A stretch of DNA of 64,000 bases from Phytohabitans maris (lineage in GTDB: Bacteria > Actinomycetota > Actinomycetes > Mycobacteriales > Micromonosporaceae). Under the pieces are notes generated by a model that saw only the letters and a list, made by a program, of their open reading frames with translations, was not told the DNA's origin and ran no database searches. Shown piece after piece: positions 52,359 through 63,066 of the stretch (within the stretch, counting starts at the first letter, position 1; the number at the start of each line of letters is the position of its first letter). The stretch covers positions 62,001-126,000 of the forward strand of contig NZ_JAVHUY010000012.1 of the NCBI RefSeq assembly GCF_031085175.1, read 5' to 3'. A program made the translations under genes and the position numbers.

Positions 52359-53309
52359 TCAGCCGTCCTGGTAGTAGCGCTGGGCGCCGGGATGCAGCGG
52401 CACGACGCCGGTGCGTCCGGCGCCGCCCCGGTCGATCGAGCCCCACTCGGGGTGGCCGTTGACCAACTCCTGCCGGTACTTGAAGATCAGCGCGGTCAGG
52501 TCGTGGGCGAGATCGTCGGGCATGTCCGCCTCGACGACCACGAGGTTGCCGACGGTCACGGTCGGGATGTCGCCGGGCAGCCCGTACGCCGAGGCCGGGA
52601 TCCTGCCCGCCACGTACGTCGCGGGATAGAGCCGGTCGAGCTCGGGCAGCAATCCGTCGAGCGGCAGGAAGCGCATCTTCGCCTTGGCGCCCATCAGCTC
52701 GGTGATGCCCACCGTCGGCAGGCCGCCGGACCAGAACGTGGCATCCAGCGTGCCGTCCGCCAGCCCGCGCGTGGTGGCCGCGAGCGAGAGGCTGGAACGC
52801 TCCATGTCGCGGTCGGGGTCGAGGCCGGCGGCCCGGATCAGGCGCAGCGCGAGAAACTCGGTGCCGGAGTTGACGGTTCCCGTGGAGACCCGCTTGCCGC
52901 GCAGGTCGGCCGGCGTCCGGATGCCGGCGTCGGCGCGCACGACCAGGTGGGTGTAGTTGTGGTAGACCACGGCGAGCGCGCGCAGCGGCCGGGTGCCGTC
53001 GGCGAAGGCGCCCCGCCCGCGCACCGCGTCGGCGGCCACGTCGGCGAAGGTCAGCGCGACGTCGACGTCGCCACGGCCGAGGCGCAGCAGGTTGTCGGCC
53101 GAGCCGGCGGTGGGCGCGACGATCGCCTCGTAGCCGGGCAGGTGGGTCGTGATGACGTCCGCGTACGCGCCGCCGACCTGGTAGAACACGCCGCTGGTGT
53201 TGCCGGTGCCGAGCACGAGGTGGCGGTCGCGCAGGTCGGTGGGTGGGTCCGGCGCGCAGCCGGCGGCGAGCGCCACCGCGGCCAGGAGGGCGAGGAGGCG
53301 GCGGGTCAC
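52359..53309 (-). CDS. TAXI-type TRAP solute-binding lipoprotein
   Basis: A 316-residue exported lipoprotein with lipobox LAAGCAP near residue 16 and the TAXI-family core (GTGNTSGVFYQVGGAYAD, RGKRVSTGTVNSGTEFLALRL, WSGGLPT). TAXI proteins normally deliver substrate, often small acids, to a TRAP DctM-type permease, but no permease gene is nearby. GTG at 53309 overlaps the roadblock gene's stop (GTGA). In this operon it more likely works as an extracellular ligand sensor for the kinase; that is inference. Confidence 0.88.
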   Translation of the reverse strand: MTRRLLALLAAVALAAGCAPDPPTDLRDRHLVLGTGNTSGVFYQVGGAYADVITTHLPGYEAIVAPTAGSADNLLRLGRGDVDVALTFADVAADAVRGRGAFADGTRPLRALAVVYHNYTHLVVRADAGIRTPADLRGKRVSTGTVNSGTEFLALRLIRAAGLDPDRDMERSSLSLAATTRGLADGTLDATFWSGGLPTVGITELMGAKAKMRFLPLDGLLPELDRLYPATYVAGRIPASAYGLPGDIPTVTVGNLVVVEADMPDDLAHDLTALIFKYRQELVNGHPEWGSIDRGGAGRTGVVPLHPGAQRYYQDG

Positions 53310-53725
53310 GACGGGCGGGCGCCGGGGTCCAGCGCGCTGGCCACGCGCCGGGCGAGCACGGCCGTCTCGTAGCCCACCTGGCCGAGGTCGGCGCCGGACT
53401 CGGCGAGCACGGCCAGGTAGGCGCGGTCGGCCACCGACATGATGAGCAGTACGCCGCCCTCCATGTCGAGCACCGACTGGCGGATCTGCCCGGTCTGCAT
53501 GCACTTCGCCGCGCCGACCGAGAGGCTGGCCAGGCCGCTGGTGATGGCGGCGAGCTGGTCGGCCTGGTTGGGCTCGAGCCGCTCGGAGGCGGCCAGCGCG
53601 AGGCCGTCGACCGAGACCGCCAGCGAGTACACGATGGACGGCACCTTGCTCGCGAACGAGGTCAGCAGCCAGCCGAGGTCACCGTAGTCGACGGGGGCCG
53701 GTAGGGACTCCGTTACGTGGTTCAT
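53306..53725 (-). CDS. Roadblock/LC7-domain protein (CvnB-like)
   Basis: A 139-residue roadblock/LC7 protein: DYGDLGWLLTSFASKVPSIVYSLAVSVDGL at the start, then LASLSVGAAKCMQTGQIRQSVLDMEGGVLLIM. In conservons such proteins work with a small GTPase (CvnD) and the sensor kinase, probably as a MglB-like GTPase regulator. Here no CvnC or CvnD follows. ATG at 53725 with GGGAGG upstream. The kinase gene's 3' end overlaps it by 47 bp. Confidence 0.9.
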   Translation of the reverse strand: MNHVTESLPAPVDYGDLGWLLTSFASKVPSIVYSLAVSVDGLALAASERLEPNQADQLAAITSGLASLSVGAAKCMQTGQIRQSVLDMEGGVLLIMSVADRAYLAVLAESGADLGQVGYETAVLARRVASALDPGARPS

Positions 53726-56111
53726 CTGAATCCTCCCGGGACGGCTGCGGGCTCGTAGTCGGTGCGGCTGGTGGCGTGGTACTGCGGCCGGCGGCGATGC
53801 CACTGGCCAAACTGGACAGTCGGGCGCGGACCTCGTCCGGGTCGGGCGTACCCGCACGGCTCGGGCGCCCGGCGACGGGGCCGGACGGCAACGCGTGGGC
53901 GGGGGCGCGCCGGGGCAGGCCGGAGGCGGTCTGCCCGTCGACGGACGCGGGCGCCATCGCCGGGGTCGACGGGGTCGGCGGCGCCGGCTCCTCGACGTGC
54001 CGCACGGCGGCGACGCGCGGCGGCGCGGCCGAGGGGGTCGGATCGGGCACCGGCCCCAGCAACTGTCCACGGTAGAACCGGGTCGGCGGCGGGAGCGGTG
54101 CGAGGACGCGCTCCGGCAGCGTGACGGTGGCCGCGGTGCCGCCGCCCGCCACGCTGGTCAGCCGCACCTGGATGCCGTGCCGCGCGGCGAGCCGCCCCAC
54201 CACCAGCAGGCCCATCGTGCCGACCAGCGTGCTGGTCAACGCCGACGGGTGGGCGATGCGCTCGTTGGCCTCGTCGAGCCGGTCGGCCGTGAGCCCGATG
54301 CCCTCGTCGAAGATGGCCAGCGCCACGTGGTCGACGGCCTGGCGGGCGGAGACCCGGACAGCGGTCGTGGGCGGCGAGAAGCTCGCCGCGTTTTCCAGCA
54401 GCTCGGCCAGCAGGTGGACGACGTCGCCGACGACGTGCGCGGCGACCGCCAGCAGCGGCGTCGCCACCGCGGCGACCCGGCCCGGCTCCTCGATCTCGGC
54501 CGCCGCGAGCTGGATCACCTCACGCACCGGTACCGGCTCGGTGAACCGCCGGCCCGGGTCGCCGCCGGCGAGCACCAGCAGGTTTTCCTCGTTGCGCCGC
54601 ATCCGGGCGGCCAGGTGGTCGAGGGCGAAGAGCCGGGCCCGGCTGGCCTGGTCGACTTCCTGCCGGGCGAACTCGCCGATCAGGTGGAGCTGCCGCTGCA
54701 CCAGCGTCTGCCCGCGCCGGGACAGCGCGGTGAACGTGGCCGTGGTCTCCATCCGCTGCAACGCCTGCTCGGCGGCGAGCCGCAACGCCTGCCGGTGCAC
54801 GGTCGCGAACGCGGTGCCCAGCTCGCCGATCTCGTCCGCCCCGGGCGGGAGCATCGCCTCGACCCGGGTGCCCGAAGCCTGCAACGTGCCACGTACCGCC
54901 GGCTCGTCGGGCGCGGCCGAGACACGGGCGACCGCGTCGGGCAGCTCGGCGTGCGCGACGGTGAGCGCGGTGGCCCGCATACGGCGCAGGCGGCGGCTCG
55001 TACGCACGGCCTGGATGACCGCGCCGGCCAGCGCGAGCCCGACGAGCAGGCTGGTGAGCGCGGCGGTCAGCAGGGTACGGGTGTGCGCGGCGACCTGGAT
55101 GTCGTACGCCTCGCGCTCCATGACGGTCGAGAGCTCGGACTGCATCAGCCGCAGCCGGCGCAGCAGGCCGCTCTGCGCCGCGTACCAGACGTCGGGGTCG
55201 ACCTGGAGCGACGCGCGCCCCCCGCCACTGGTCAGCACCGCGTCACGGATCTCGCGGGCCCGGTTGACGTCGTCGCCGGTCACCAGCTGCGCGAACCGCT
55301 CGTCGGTCCCCCCGGGCAGCCGCTCGATCACCTCGAACTGCTGGTGCTCGGCACCCTCCCAGGCGGCCAGCCGCACCAGCTCACCCGGCTGCAGCCGCTC
55401 GCGCGTGAAGACCCGGCGCAGCAGGTCGAGCTGCTCGGAGGCGAGGTGCTCCAGCTCGGTGACGACCACGACCGCGCGGGCGCTCTCCAGCAGCCGCGGC
55501 TCGCTGAGCTGGCTGGGCACCGCGTCGGCGACGCCGATCATCGCGTGGGTCACCGCGTTGTACGCGTCGAAGACCTCTGGCGACCCGTCCGGCGCGCCGA
55601 CCGCGGTCGCCCGCACGCTGGGCAGGACGGCGAGGACGGCGTCGGCCGCGTCGAGCTTGGCCGCCAGCGCCGGTGAGACCTCGCGGGCCTCGCGCGCCGC
55701 CGCCGTGTACCGCGCGCGGGCCGCGTCGGTGCGGGCCCGCTGCGCCTCCAGGAGCTGCTTGCCGGCCTCGCCGCCGCGCAGCCGCAGCGCGATGGTCTCG
55801 GTGTGCTCGAGCTCGGCCTGGTGGGCGACCGCGATACCGGCGCTCGCGGTGCGGGCCAGGACCCGGGCGTCGCCGGCGCGGTCGGACTCGGTCAGCGCGT
55901 CGCGGGTCTGGATCACGCCGAGCGTGACCAGGCCGACCGTCGCGACGAGCACGGGCAGGAGGATGCGCACGCCGATCGAGCGCAGCGGGCCGGGTCCGGA
56001 CTGGTGCCCGGCGACCCGCCCGGCGCCGTCTTCCGGCGTGCGGTGCGCGGCCGCCCGGACGGCGGGCACGATGGCGCCGGCCTGAGCCGGCGCCCGCCCA
56101 AAGCCGCCCAT
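53679..56111 (-). CDS. Sensor histidine kinase with NIT domain (CvnA-like)
   Basis: An 810-residue membrane kinase. A transmembrane segment (IGVRILLPVLVATVGLVTLGVI near residue 50) precedes a ~300-residue external NIT-type helical sensor. A second membrane segment (LLTAALTSLLVGLALAGAVIQAV near residue 355) and a HAMP-like region follow. The H-box is LFALDHLAARMRRNEENLLVLAG near 510, and the ATPase N-box ELLENAASFSPP near 585, with DEGIGL. The last ~130 residues are Pro-rich and disordered. No response regulator is adjacent, as usual for conservons. ATG at 56111 chosen; 56165 is an alternative. Confidence 0.9.
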   Translation of the reverse strand: MGGFGRAPAQAGAIVPAVRAAAHRTPEDGAGRVAGHQSGPGPLRSIGVRILLPVLVATVGLVTLGVIQTRDALTESDRAGDARVLARTASAGIAVAHQAELEHTETIALRLRGGEAGKQLLEAQRARTDAARARYTAAAREAREVSPALAAKLDAADAVLAVLPSVRATAVGAPDGSPEVFDAYNAVTHAMIGVADAVPSQLSEPRLLESARAVVVVTELEHLASEQLDLLRRVFTRERLQPGELVRLAAWEGAEHQQFEVIERLPGGTDERFAQLVTGDDVNRAREIRDAVLTSGGGRASLQVDPDVWYAAQSGLLRRLRLMQSELSTVMEREAYDIQVAAHTRTLLTAALTSLLVGLALAGAVIQAVRTSRRLRRMRATALTVAHAELPDAVARVSAAPDEPAVRGTLQASGTRVEAMLPPGADEIGELGTAFATVHRQALRLAAEQALQRMETTATFTALSRRGQTLVQRQLHLIGEFARQEVDQASRARLFALDHLAARMRRNEENLLVLAGGDPGRRFTEPVPVREVIQLAAAEIEEPGRVAAVATPLLAVAAHVVGDVVHLLAELLENAASFSPPTTAVRVSARQAVDHVALAIFDEGIGLTADRLDEANERIAHPSALTSTLVGTMGLLVVGRLAARHGIQVRLTSVAGGGTAATVTLPERVLAPLPPPTRFYRGQLLGPVPDPTPSAAPPRVAAVRHVEEPAPPTPSTPAMAPASVDGQTASGLPRRAPAHALPSGPVAGRPSRAGTPDPDEVRARLSSLASGIAAGRSTTPPAAPTTSPQPSREDSDEPRNGVPTGPRRLR

Positions 56112-56442
56112 AGCCGCACACTCCGTCCACTGGCCAGCTGGGCGTTTCCAGGACTCGGCAGCCAAACCAAAATCCAGGAAAGAAGCCCCAAGTCACCCCC
56201 CGCGGGCGACCACGCCTACGATCGGCCCATTCGGGCCTTAGCGACATCCTCTGCACAGGTACCTCATGCGAACCGATAGTGCCAGCGGGTAACGACAGGC
56301 GCCGATCATGATCTGTTCGGCTCGGATGATCGGCCGGTGCCCCCTCCCCCGCTCGTCGCGCGGAAAGATCACGGATTCGATTTCATTCCGGAATGACACC
56401 GGCTAATGGCTGAGAAATATGTGCAGGCATTCATGAGTTACT
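56112..56442. other. 331 bp intergenic region between divergent kinase operon and TetR gene
   Basis: Contains the promoters of both genes. A 10 bp palindrome GATCATGATC at 56304-56313 is the only symmetric element noticed. No gene or RNA is recognised. Confidence 0.4.
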
Positions 56443-57054
56443 GTGTGCGCTGTGACGAGACGTACCGCAGAAGTCCGGCTTGATGCGCTACTGAGCACCG
56501 CCTGCGATGTGATCGTGGAGCGCGGCCTGGCAAACACCCGCACCTCCGACGTGGCCACCGCCGCGGGCGTCAGCCAAGCGTTGGTCTTCTACCATTTCGC
56601 CACCAAAGAAAATTTGCTCGCGCAAGCATTCGCGTACGCGGCCAAGCAGGACCTGGCCCGCCTCCACGCGGTCGTCCACTCCACCGCGTCGCCGCTGGAA
56701 AAGCTGAAAAAGATCCTCCGGCTGTACGCGCCACAGGGCCGTTCCAAGTCGTGGGCGATGTGGATCGACGGCTGGTCCGAGTCGCTGCGCACGCCGGAGC
56801 TGGAAAAGGTTTCCCGCCGGTTGGATCTCCGGTGGAAGGAAGCCCTTACCGAAGTGATCTCGGAAGGGGTCGACGCGGGGTCGTTCAAGTGCGAAGACGC
56901 GGCCGGCGCGGCCTGGCGGATCCTCGCGCTCGTCGACGGTCTCGCGGTGCAGGTGACGGTGCACGATCGGGTGATCAGCCGCCGGCAGCTCAGCGACTGG
57001 ATCCGGGGCACCGCCGCCCGTGAAGTGGGCGTGGAGCCCGCCCAGCTCGCCTGA
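56443..57054 (+). CDS. TetR-family transcriptional regulator
   Basis: A 203-residue regulator with the TetR helix-turn-helix near residues 25-55 (IVERGLANTRTSDVATAAGVSQALVFYHFATKENLL, split by the usual turn) and a C-terminal ligand domain (AWRILALVDGLAVQVTV) as in BetI-like proteins. The start is uncertain: GTG at 56443 or GTG at 56452, neither with a clear ribosome site. It is convergent with the EF-Tu gene, so its target is not obvious; autoregulation or the divergent kinase operon are possible. Confidence 0.87.
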   Translation: MCAVTRRTAEVRLDALLSTACDVIVERGLANTRTSDVATAAGVSQALVFYHFATKENLLAQAFAYAAKQDLARLHAVVHSTASPLEKLKKILRLYAPQGRSKSWAMWIDGWSESLRTPELEKVSRRLDLRWKEALTEVISEGVDAGSFKCEDAAGAAWRILALVDGLAVQVTVHDRVISRRQLSDWIRGTAAREVGVEPAQLA

Positions 57055-57072
57055 GCCCGCCGCGACGGTAGC

Positions 57073-57106
57073 GGGGGCGCGGCCCCCCGTGCTGGGCCGC
57101 GCCCCC
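57073..57106. terminator. Bidirectional terminator between TetR and EF-Tu genes
   Basis: Perfect 13 bp stem GGGGGCGCGGCCC (57073-57085) / GGGCCGCGCCCCC (57094-57106) with an 8-base loop, between convergent genes ending at 57054 and 57111. Confidence 0.8.
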
Positions 57107-57110
57107 TGGT

Positions 57111-58298
57111 TCAGTCGAGCAGCTCGCTGACCGAGCCGGCCGCGACCGTGCGGCCGCCCTCGCGTACCGCGAAGCCGAGCCCGACCTCCATCGCCACCGG
57201 CGCGCCGAGCGTGACCGTCAGGTCGACGGTGTCACCGGGCATGACCATCGTGATCTCGCCCAGGTCCACCGAGCCCGGCACGTCCGTGGTCCGGAAGTAG
57301 AACTGTGGCCGGTAGTTGCCGAAGAACGGCGTGTGCCGGCCGCCCTCGGCGGTCGTCATCGCGTACAGCCGCGCCCGGAAGCGGGCGTGCGTGCGGATCG
57401 AACCGGGCGCCGCGACCACCTGGCCGCGCCGTACCTGGTCGCGCTTCACGCCACGCAGCAGGACGGCCGCGTTGTCGCCCGCCTCGGCCCGCTCCAGCGA
57501 CTTGCCGAACGTCTCCAGCCCGGTGGCCACAGTGGACGTCGTCGGTACGAAGCCGACCACCTCCACCGGCTCGCCGACCCGCAGCGCGCCGCGCTCCACG
57601 GCACCGGTGACGACCGTGCCGCGGCCGGAGATGGTGAGCACGTTCTCGATCGGCATCAGGAACGGCTCGTCCAGCACCCGGGGCGGCACCGGCACGTACC
57701 GGTCGACCGCGTCGAGCAGGTCCACGATGGACCGCGTCCAGCGCGGGTCGCCCTCCAGCGCGCGGAGGGCGGAGACCCGCACCACGGGCACCTCGTCGCC
57801 CGGGAACCCGTACTCGGACAGCAGCTCACGCACCTCCAGCTCGACCAGGTCGAGCAGTTCGGTGTCCTCGACCGCGTCGGCCTTGTTCATGGCCACCACC
57901 AGGTACGGCACGCCGACCCGCCGGGCGAGCAGCACGTGCTCGCGGGTCTGCGGCATCGCGCCGTCCTGCGCCGAGACGACGAGGATCGCCGCGTCCACCT
58001 GTGCTGCCCCCGTGATCATGTTCTTCACGTAGTCGGCGTGGCCGGGCATGTCCACGTGGGCGTAGTGCCGCGTGGCCGTCTCGTACTCGACGTGCGCGAT
58101 GTTGATGGTGATGCCGCGGGCGACCTCCTCCGGTGCCCGGTCGATGCCGTCGAACGACACGAACTGGTTGACGGACGGGTCCCGCTGGGCGAGGACCTTG
58201 GTGATGGCGGCGGTCAGCGTCGTCTTGCCGTGGTCGACGTGCCCCATCGTGCCGATGTTGAGGTGCGGTTTGGTCCGCAGGAACTGGCTCTTGGCCAT
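57111..58298 (-). CDS. tuf: Elongation factor Tu, divergent extra copy
   Basis: A 395-residue EF-Tu that delivers aminoacyl-tRNA to the ribosome. GTPase motifs are intact: GHVDHGKT at residues 19-26, [18 protein letters not shown] and MNKAD. Domains 2 and 3 are complete ([38 protein letters not shown]). The gene is isolated from the str operon (rpsL, rpsG, fusA), and differs from the usual actinobacterial protein at normally fixed places, for example DMPGHADY instead of DCPGHADY. It resembles the second, EF-Tu3-like copies of streptomycetes. Possible roles are stress use or elfamycin resistance (inference). Confidence 0.9.
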   Translation of the reverse strand: MAKSQFLRTKPHLNIGTMGHVDHGKTTLTAAITKVLAQRDPSVNQFVSFDGIDRAPEEVARGITINIAHVEYETATRHYAHVDMPGHADYVKNMITGAAQVDAAILVVSAQDGAMPQTREHVLLARRVGVPYLVVAMNKADAVEDTELLDLVELEVRELLSEYGFPGDEVPVVRVSALRALEGDPRWTRSIVDLLDAVDRYVPVPPRVLDEPFLMPIENVLTISGRGTVVTGAVERGALRVGEPVEVVGFVPTTSTVATGLETFGKSLERAEAGDNAAVLLRGVKRDQVRRGQVVAAPGSIRTHARFRARLYAMTTAEGGRHTPFFGNYRPQFYFRTTDVPGSVDLGEITMVMPGDTVDLTVTLGAPVAMEVGLGFAVREGGRTVAAGSVSELLD

Positions 58299-58740
58299 GG
58301 TTGGATCTACCCCTGTTTCCGGAAAGGCTTTGCTACGGGAGAAAGGCGGGGCACCCTCCACCCGGCGTCCGCGCGCACGTCCATGTCCGTCCGAAGTGGA
58401 CGGCATGCCCGCGGGAACGGGAGGAGGGTCAGGTATCCAGACGGACCGGCGACGCACACACGGCGGCCGCGGCGGGCAGGCCGATGCCTGCGGGCCGCGC
58501 GAAGCCAACCGGGGCGAACATGACGATCACGATACCGACGAACGCCCGCGGGCAGCACTCTATTTCCGCGGCCTCCCGCGGCCTCTCCCGCAGTCTCTCC
58601 CGCGGCTCCTGCGGCCTCCCGCGGCTCCTGCGGCTCCTGCCTCTCGCGCCTCTCCTGCGGCCTCTCGCGCCTCCTGCTGAGGCGAGGCGGGGAGCCAGTA
58701 ACCTGGCTCCCCGCCCCGGGTGTGGGACTTGCGTGTTGGT
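58299..58740. other. 442 bp region upstream of tuf with pyrimidine-rich degenerate repeats
   Basis: Contains the tuf promoter region. From about 58566 to 58680 the plus strand is a run of CCGCGGC/CTC/CTGCGG words repeated irregularly, nearly all C, T and G. The chitinase terminator follows. No gene is supported. Confidence 0.55.
58687..58714 (-). terminator. Terminator hairpin after the chitinase gene
   Basis: Perfect 12 bp stem GCGGGGAGCCAG (58687-58698) / CTGGCTCCCCGC (58703-58714) with a TAAC loop, 27 bp past the chitinase stop. Confidence 0.75.
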
Positions 58741-60363
<1,623 letters not shown>

Positions 60364-60384
60364 CCGACGTCTCCCTAATTGTTA

Positions 60385-60395
60385 GGAAACTTTCC
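60385..60395. promoter_or_regulatory. Palindrome upstream of the chitinase gene
   Basis: GGAAACTTTCC lies 22 bp before the chitinase ATG. A further near-palindrome TCACACGTGTGTGA follows at 60417-60430. Either could bind a regulator of polysaccharide hydrolases. Not proven. Confidence 0.4.
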
Positions 60396-60575
60396 AGAAG
60401 GTTGATGCGACGTTACTCACACGTGTGTGAACTCGTCAAGATGCGAATTTCTCGATCGCGGCAGGGCTCAACCGCTGGCGCCCCGGCTACGTACGTAGGA
60501 GTGAGCGATCGGCCCGGACGGCACAGCCCCAGCGGTGGCCCCGGGCGGGCGCTCCAGTCGAGGGGAGGACGGCCC

Positions 60576-63053
60576 ATGACGGCCCAGCCAGGCGAACGCA
60601 CTGTGTCGTGGCTGGACGAGGACGACCCCAAGCGGGGCTCCGTGCCCTTCGTACCGGTGGAGTCGGTGATCGAGCTGACCCCCGCCGCCGAGGAGCCGCC
60701 ACCCGCCAAGAAGTCGCGGCGGGAGAAGGCGCCCAAGCCCCCGAAGCCGCCGAAACCGCCCCGCGGGAGGCTGTGGCGGCGCGGGAAGGCGACCCAGGAG
60801 AAGCCCCCACGTGACGACCCACCCCGCGACGTGACGCCGCGTGCAGGCGACCGGCCGGCGCCGGCCGGCGACGACTGGCTCACCACGCTCCGCGGCCCGG
60901 CACCCCGGCAGGAGTGGGCGGCGTCCCGCGATACGAAGCCCCGTGACGGCGGGCTGGCGGCCCTCCCCGAGGAGGCACCCCGCAACACCGGACCGCATCC
61001 GGCCTGGGCCGCCGCCCCGGAAGGCGCGCTCGACGACGAGGACTGGGCCAGCACCCCGCCCGTCCCGCCGCCACCTCCGCGGGAGGCCCCTCGTGAGGAC
61101 TGGTTCACGCCGCGGGAGGCACCCGGCGGGGACGGCGCGCCCAATGGCGAGGCGGACCGTCCGGAGTGGGACGAGCCACCCCAGCGCGGCGGCGACTGGG
61201 CCGCGGCACCGACCCCGGAGTGGGACCAGCCCCGGGAGCCGGCCGCCGGCCCGGACCGGGACGCCGCGTCAGCGGATCGGGGCACGCCCGCCACCGGCCC
61301 GGATTGGGACGCGCCGGCAGCGGCGGACCGGGGCGCCTTCGCCGCCGAGACCCCGCAGAGGCCGGACTGGGTCGCCACGCCGGATTGGGACACGCCACGC
61401 GAGACCCCCGCCGGCCCGGCCTGGGACGCCGCGCCACCACCGGACGGCCGGCCGGGCTGGGACACCAATCCCGACCAGCCCGACCACGGCTGGGACACCG
61501 CCTCCGAACAGGCCGACCCCCGAAACGGCTGGGACACCGCGCCCGAACAGCCGGATCCGCGAGACGGCTGGGACGGCCGCCCGGAACAGGCCGACCGCGA
61601 GGGCCCAGGGCAGGCGGACCGCCGCACCGGCTGGGACAGTGAGCCGGAGCAGATCGACCGCCGCACCGGCTGGAACGGCGGGCCCGAGCCGACCGATCGC
61701 GGCCGTGGGTGGGACAGCGAGCCCGAGCCGGCCGACCCCCGCAACGGCCGGAACAGCGGCCCCGACCAGTCCGACCGCCGCACCGGCTGGGACGAGCCGG
61801 GTAGCCGCAAGGGCTGGGACGACGAGCCGGAGAGCCGGGACGGCTGGGCCGGTGGCGGCGAGCGCCGCGTCAGCACAGGCAACGAGCCGGACGACCCCGG
61901 CGGCTGGGGCGGAGGCAGCGACCGCCGCGTCAGCACAGGCAACGAGCCGGACGACCGCGACGGCTGGGGCGGAGGCGGCGAGCGCCGCGTCAGCACAGGC
62001 AACGAGCCGGACGACCCCGGCGGCTGGGGCGGAGGCGGCGAGCGCCGCGTCGGCACGGGCGACGGGGGCGAGCGGAAGGCGCGCCCCGACTGGGTGACCA
62101 GCCCGGTTCCCGCGGGCGCCCCGGCCGCGGCCCCGGACGGTGGGTGGGCGGACGCCGAGCCGAGCGACAACCCGGTCCCCGAGGCATGGCCGGCGCCCCT
62201 GGACATCACGCCCGACGACGACCTGGACGAGCCCCCGGCCAAGCGGCGGCGCGGCCCCCAGCCCCGTCCCCGGCCCAGCGGCCCGCCGACCGGGGGGCGG
62301 ACCGGCGGGCGGCCCAGCGGGCGCGGGCGCCGGCGCAAGCCGCTGATGGTGCTCGCGATCGCCCTGACCGCGGCGGTCGCCGCCTCGGCCGTGGTCGCCG
62401 CCGGCACCATCTACCGCCTGGTCTTCGACGGCGGGACGCAAGGCTCGCACACGATCGCGGCGCCGCTCGGCGGCCGTACCAAGGGGGAGCTTCAGCTCGC
62501 GAGCGGCGCCGAGACCGTCACGGTGAGCGGCGCGGACCTCGGCGACAACCTCTTCCAGGTGACCACGCCGGACAGCGACGACGCGATCCCCAGGGCGACG
62601 ATCCAGGGCGACCGCACGACGGTACGGCTGACGTCGAACCGCGGCGAGGGGGCGAGCGCGGTCGAGATCCGCCTCAACTCGCGGGTGACCTGGCGGCTGG
62701 TCTTCACCACCGGCGCGAAGACGCAGACCGTCGACATGAGCGGCGGGCGACTCTCCGGGCTGGAGATGGCGGGCGGGGCGACGCGGCTGGAGCTGACCTT
62801 GCCCAAGCCGGACGCGACGGTGCCGATCCAGCTCCGCGGCGGCCTCAACGAGCTGCTGCTGCACGCGCCGCGGGGCGTACTCACCCGGGTGAAGATCGGT
62901 AAGGGCGTCACCAACCTCACGCTCGACCGGCTCAACCGATCGAAGGTCGCGCCCGGTACGACGTTCACGCCGAACGGGTGGGCGCAGGCGAAAGCCGGGT
63001 ACGACGTGGACGCCGCCGAGGGCATCGGGACGGTGAAGCTGGACCGCCGCTGA
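60576..63053 (+). CDS. Large disordered single-pass membrane protein
   Basis: An 825-residue protein of unknown function. Residues ~1-585 are charged, Pro/Gly/Asp/Arg-rich and predicted disordered, with Trp-Asp words repeated about every 10-20 residues (GWDTAPEQ, GWDSEPE and similar). Near residues 425-490 a 20-residue unit (RRVSTGNEPDDxxGWGGG) repeats three to four times. One transmembrane helix follows (LMVLAIALTAAVAASAVVAAGTIY near residue 598). A ~215-residue beta-rich external domain ends the protein. ATG at 60576 is preceded by GGGGAGGA; the frame is open to 60402. No enzyme motif is seen. Confidence 0.75.
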   Translation: MTAQPGERTVSWLDEDDPKRGSVPFVPVESVIELTPAAEEPPPAKKSRREKAPKPPKPPKPPRGRLWRRGKATQEKPPRDDPPRDVTPRAGDRPAPAGDDWLTTLRGPAPRQEWAASRDTKPRDGGLAALPEEAPRNTGPHPAWAAAPEGALDDEDWASTPPVPPPPPREAPREDWFTPREAPGGDGAPNGEADRPEWDEPPQRGGDWAAAPTPEWDQPREPAAGPDRDAASADRGTPATGPDWDAPAAADRGAFAAETPQRPDWVATPDWDTPRETPAGPAWDAAPPPDGRPGWDTNPDQPDHGWDTASEQADPRNGWDTAPEQPDPRDGWDGRPEQADREGPGQADRRTGWDSEPEQIDRRTGWNGGPEPTDRGRGWDSEPEPADPRNGRNSGPDQSDRRTGWDEPGSRKGWDDEPESRDGWAGGGERRVSTGNEPDDPGGWGGGSDRRVSTGNEPDDRDGWGGGGERRVSTGNEPDDPGGWGGGGERRVGTGDGGERKARPDWVTSPVPAGAPAAAPDGGWADAEPSDNPVPEAWPAPLDITPDDDLDEPPAKRRRGPQPRPRPSGPPTGGRTGGRPSGRGRRRKPLMVLAIALTAAVAASAVVAAGTIYRLVFDGGTQGSHTIAAPLGGRTKGELQLASGAETVTVSGADLGDNLFQVTTPDSDDAIPRATIQGDRTTVRLTSNRGEGASAVEIRLNSRVTWRLVFTTGAKTQTVDMSGGRLSGLEMAGGATRLELTLPKPDATVPIQLRGGLNELLLHAPRGVLTRVKIGKGVTNLTLDRLNRSKVAPGTTFTPNGWAQAKAGYDVDAAEGIGTVKLDRR
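61858..62055 (+). repeat. 60 bp coding tandem repeat
   Basis: A 60 bp unit encoding RRVSTGNEPDD plus a GWGGG-rich part repeats three times almost identically, followed by a diverged partial fourth copy. Confidence 0.85.
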
Positions 63054-63066
63054 CCAGCTGTCCCTG

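Noticed and set aside
53306-53309. Complete cvnABCD conservon
   Set aside because: After the roadblock gene the next gene is a TAXI lipoprotein; no DUF742 protein or small GTPase is encoded in the operon.
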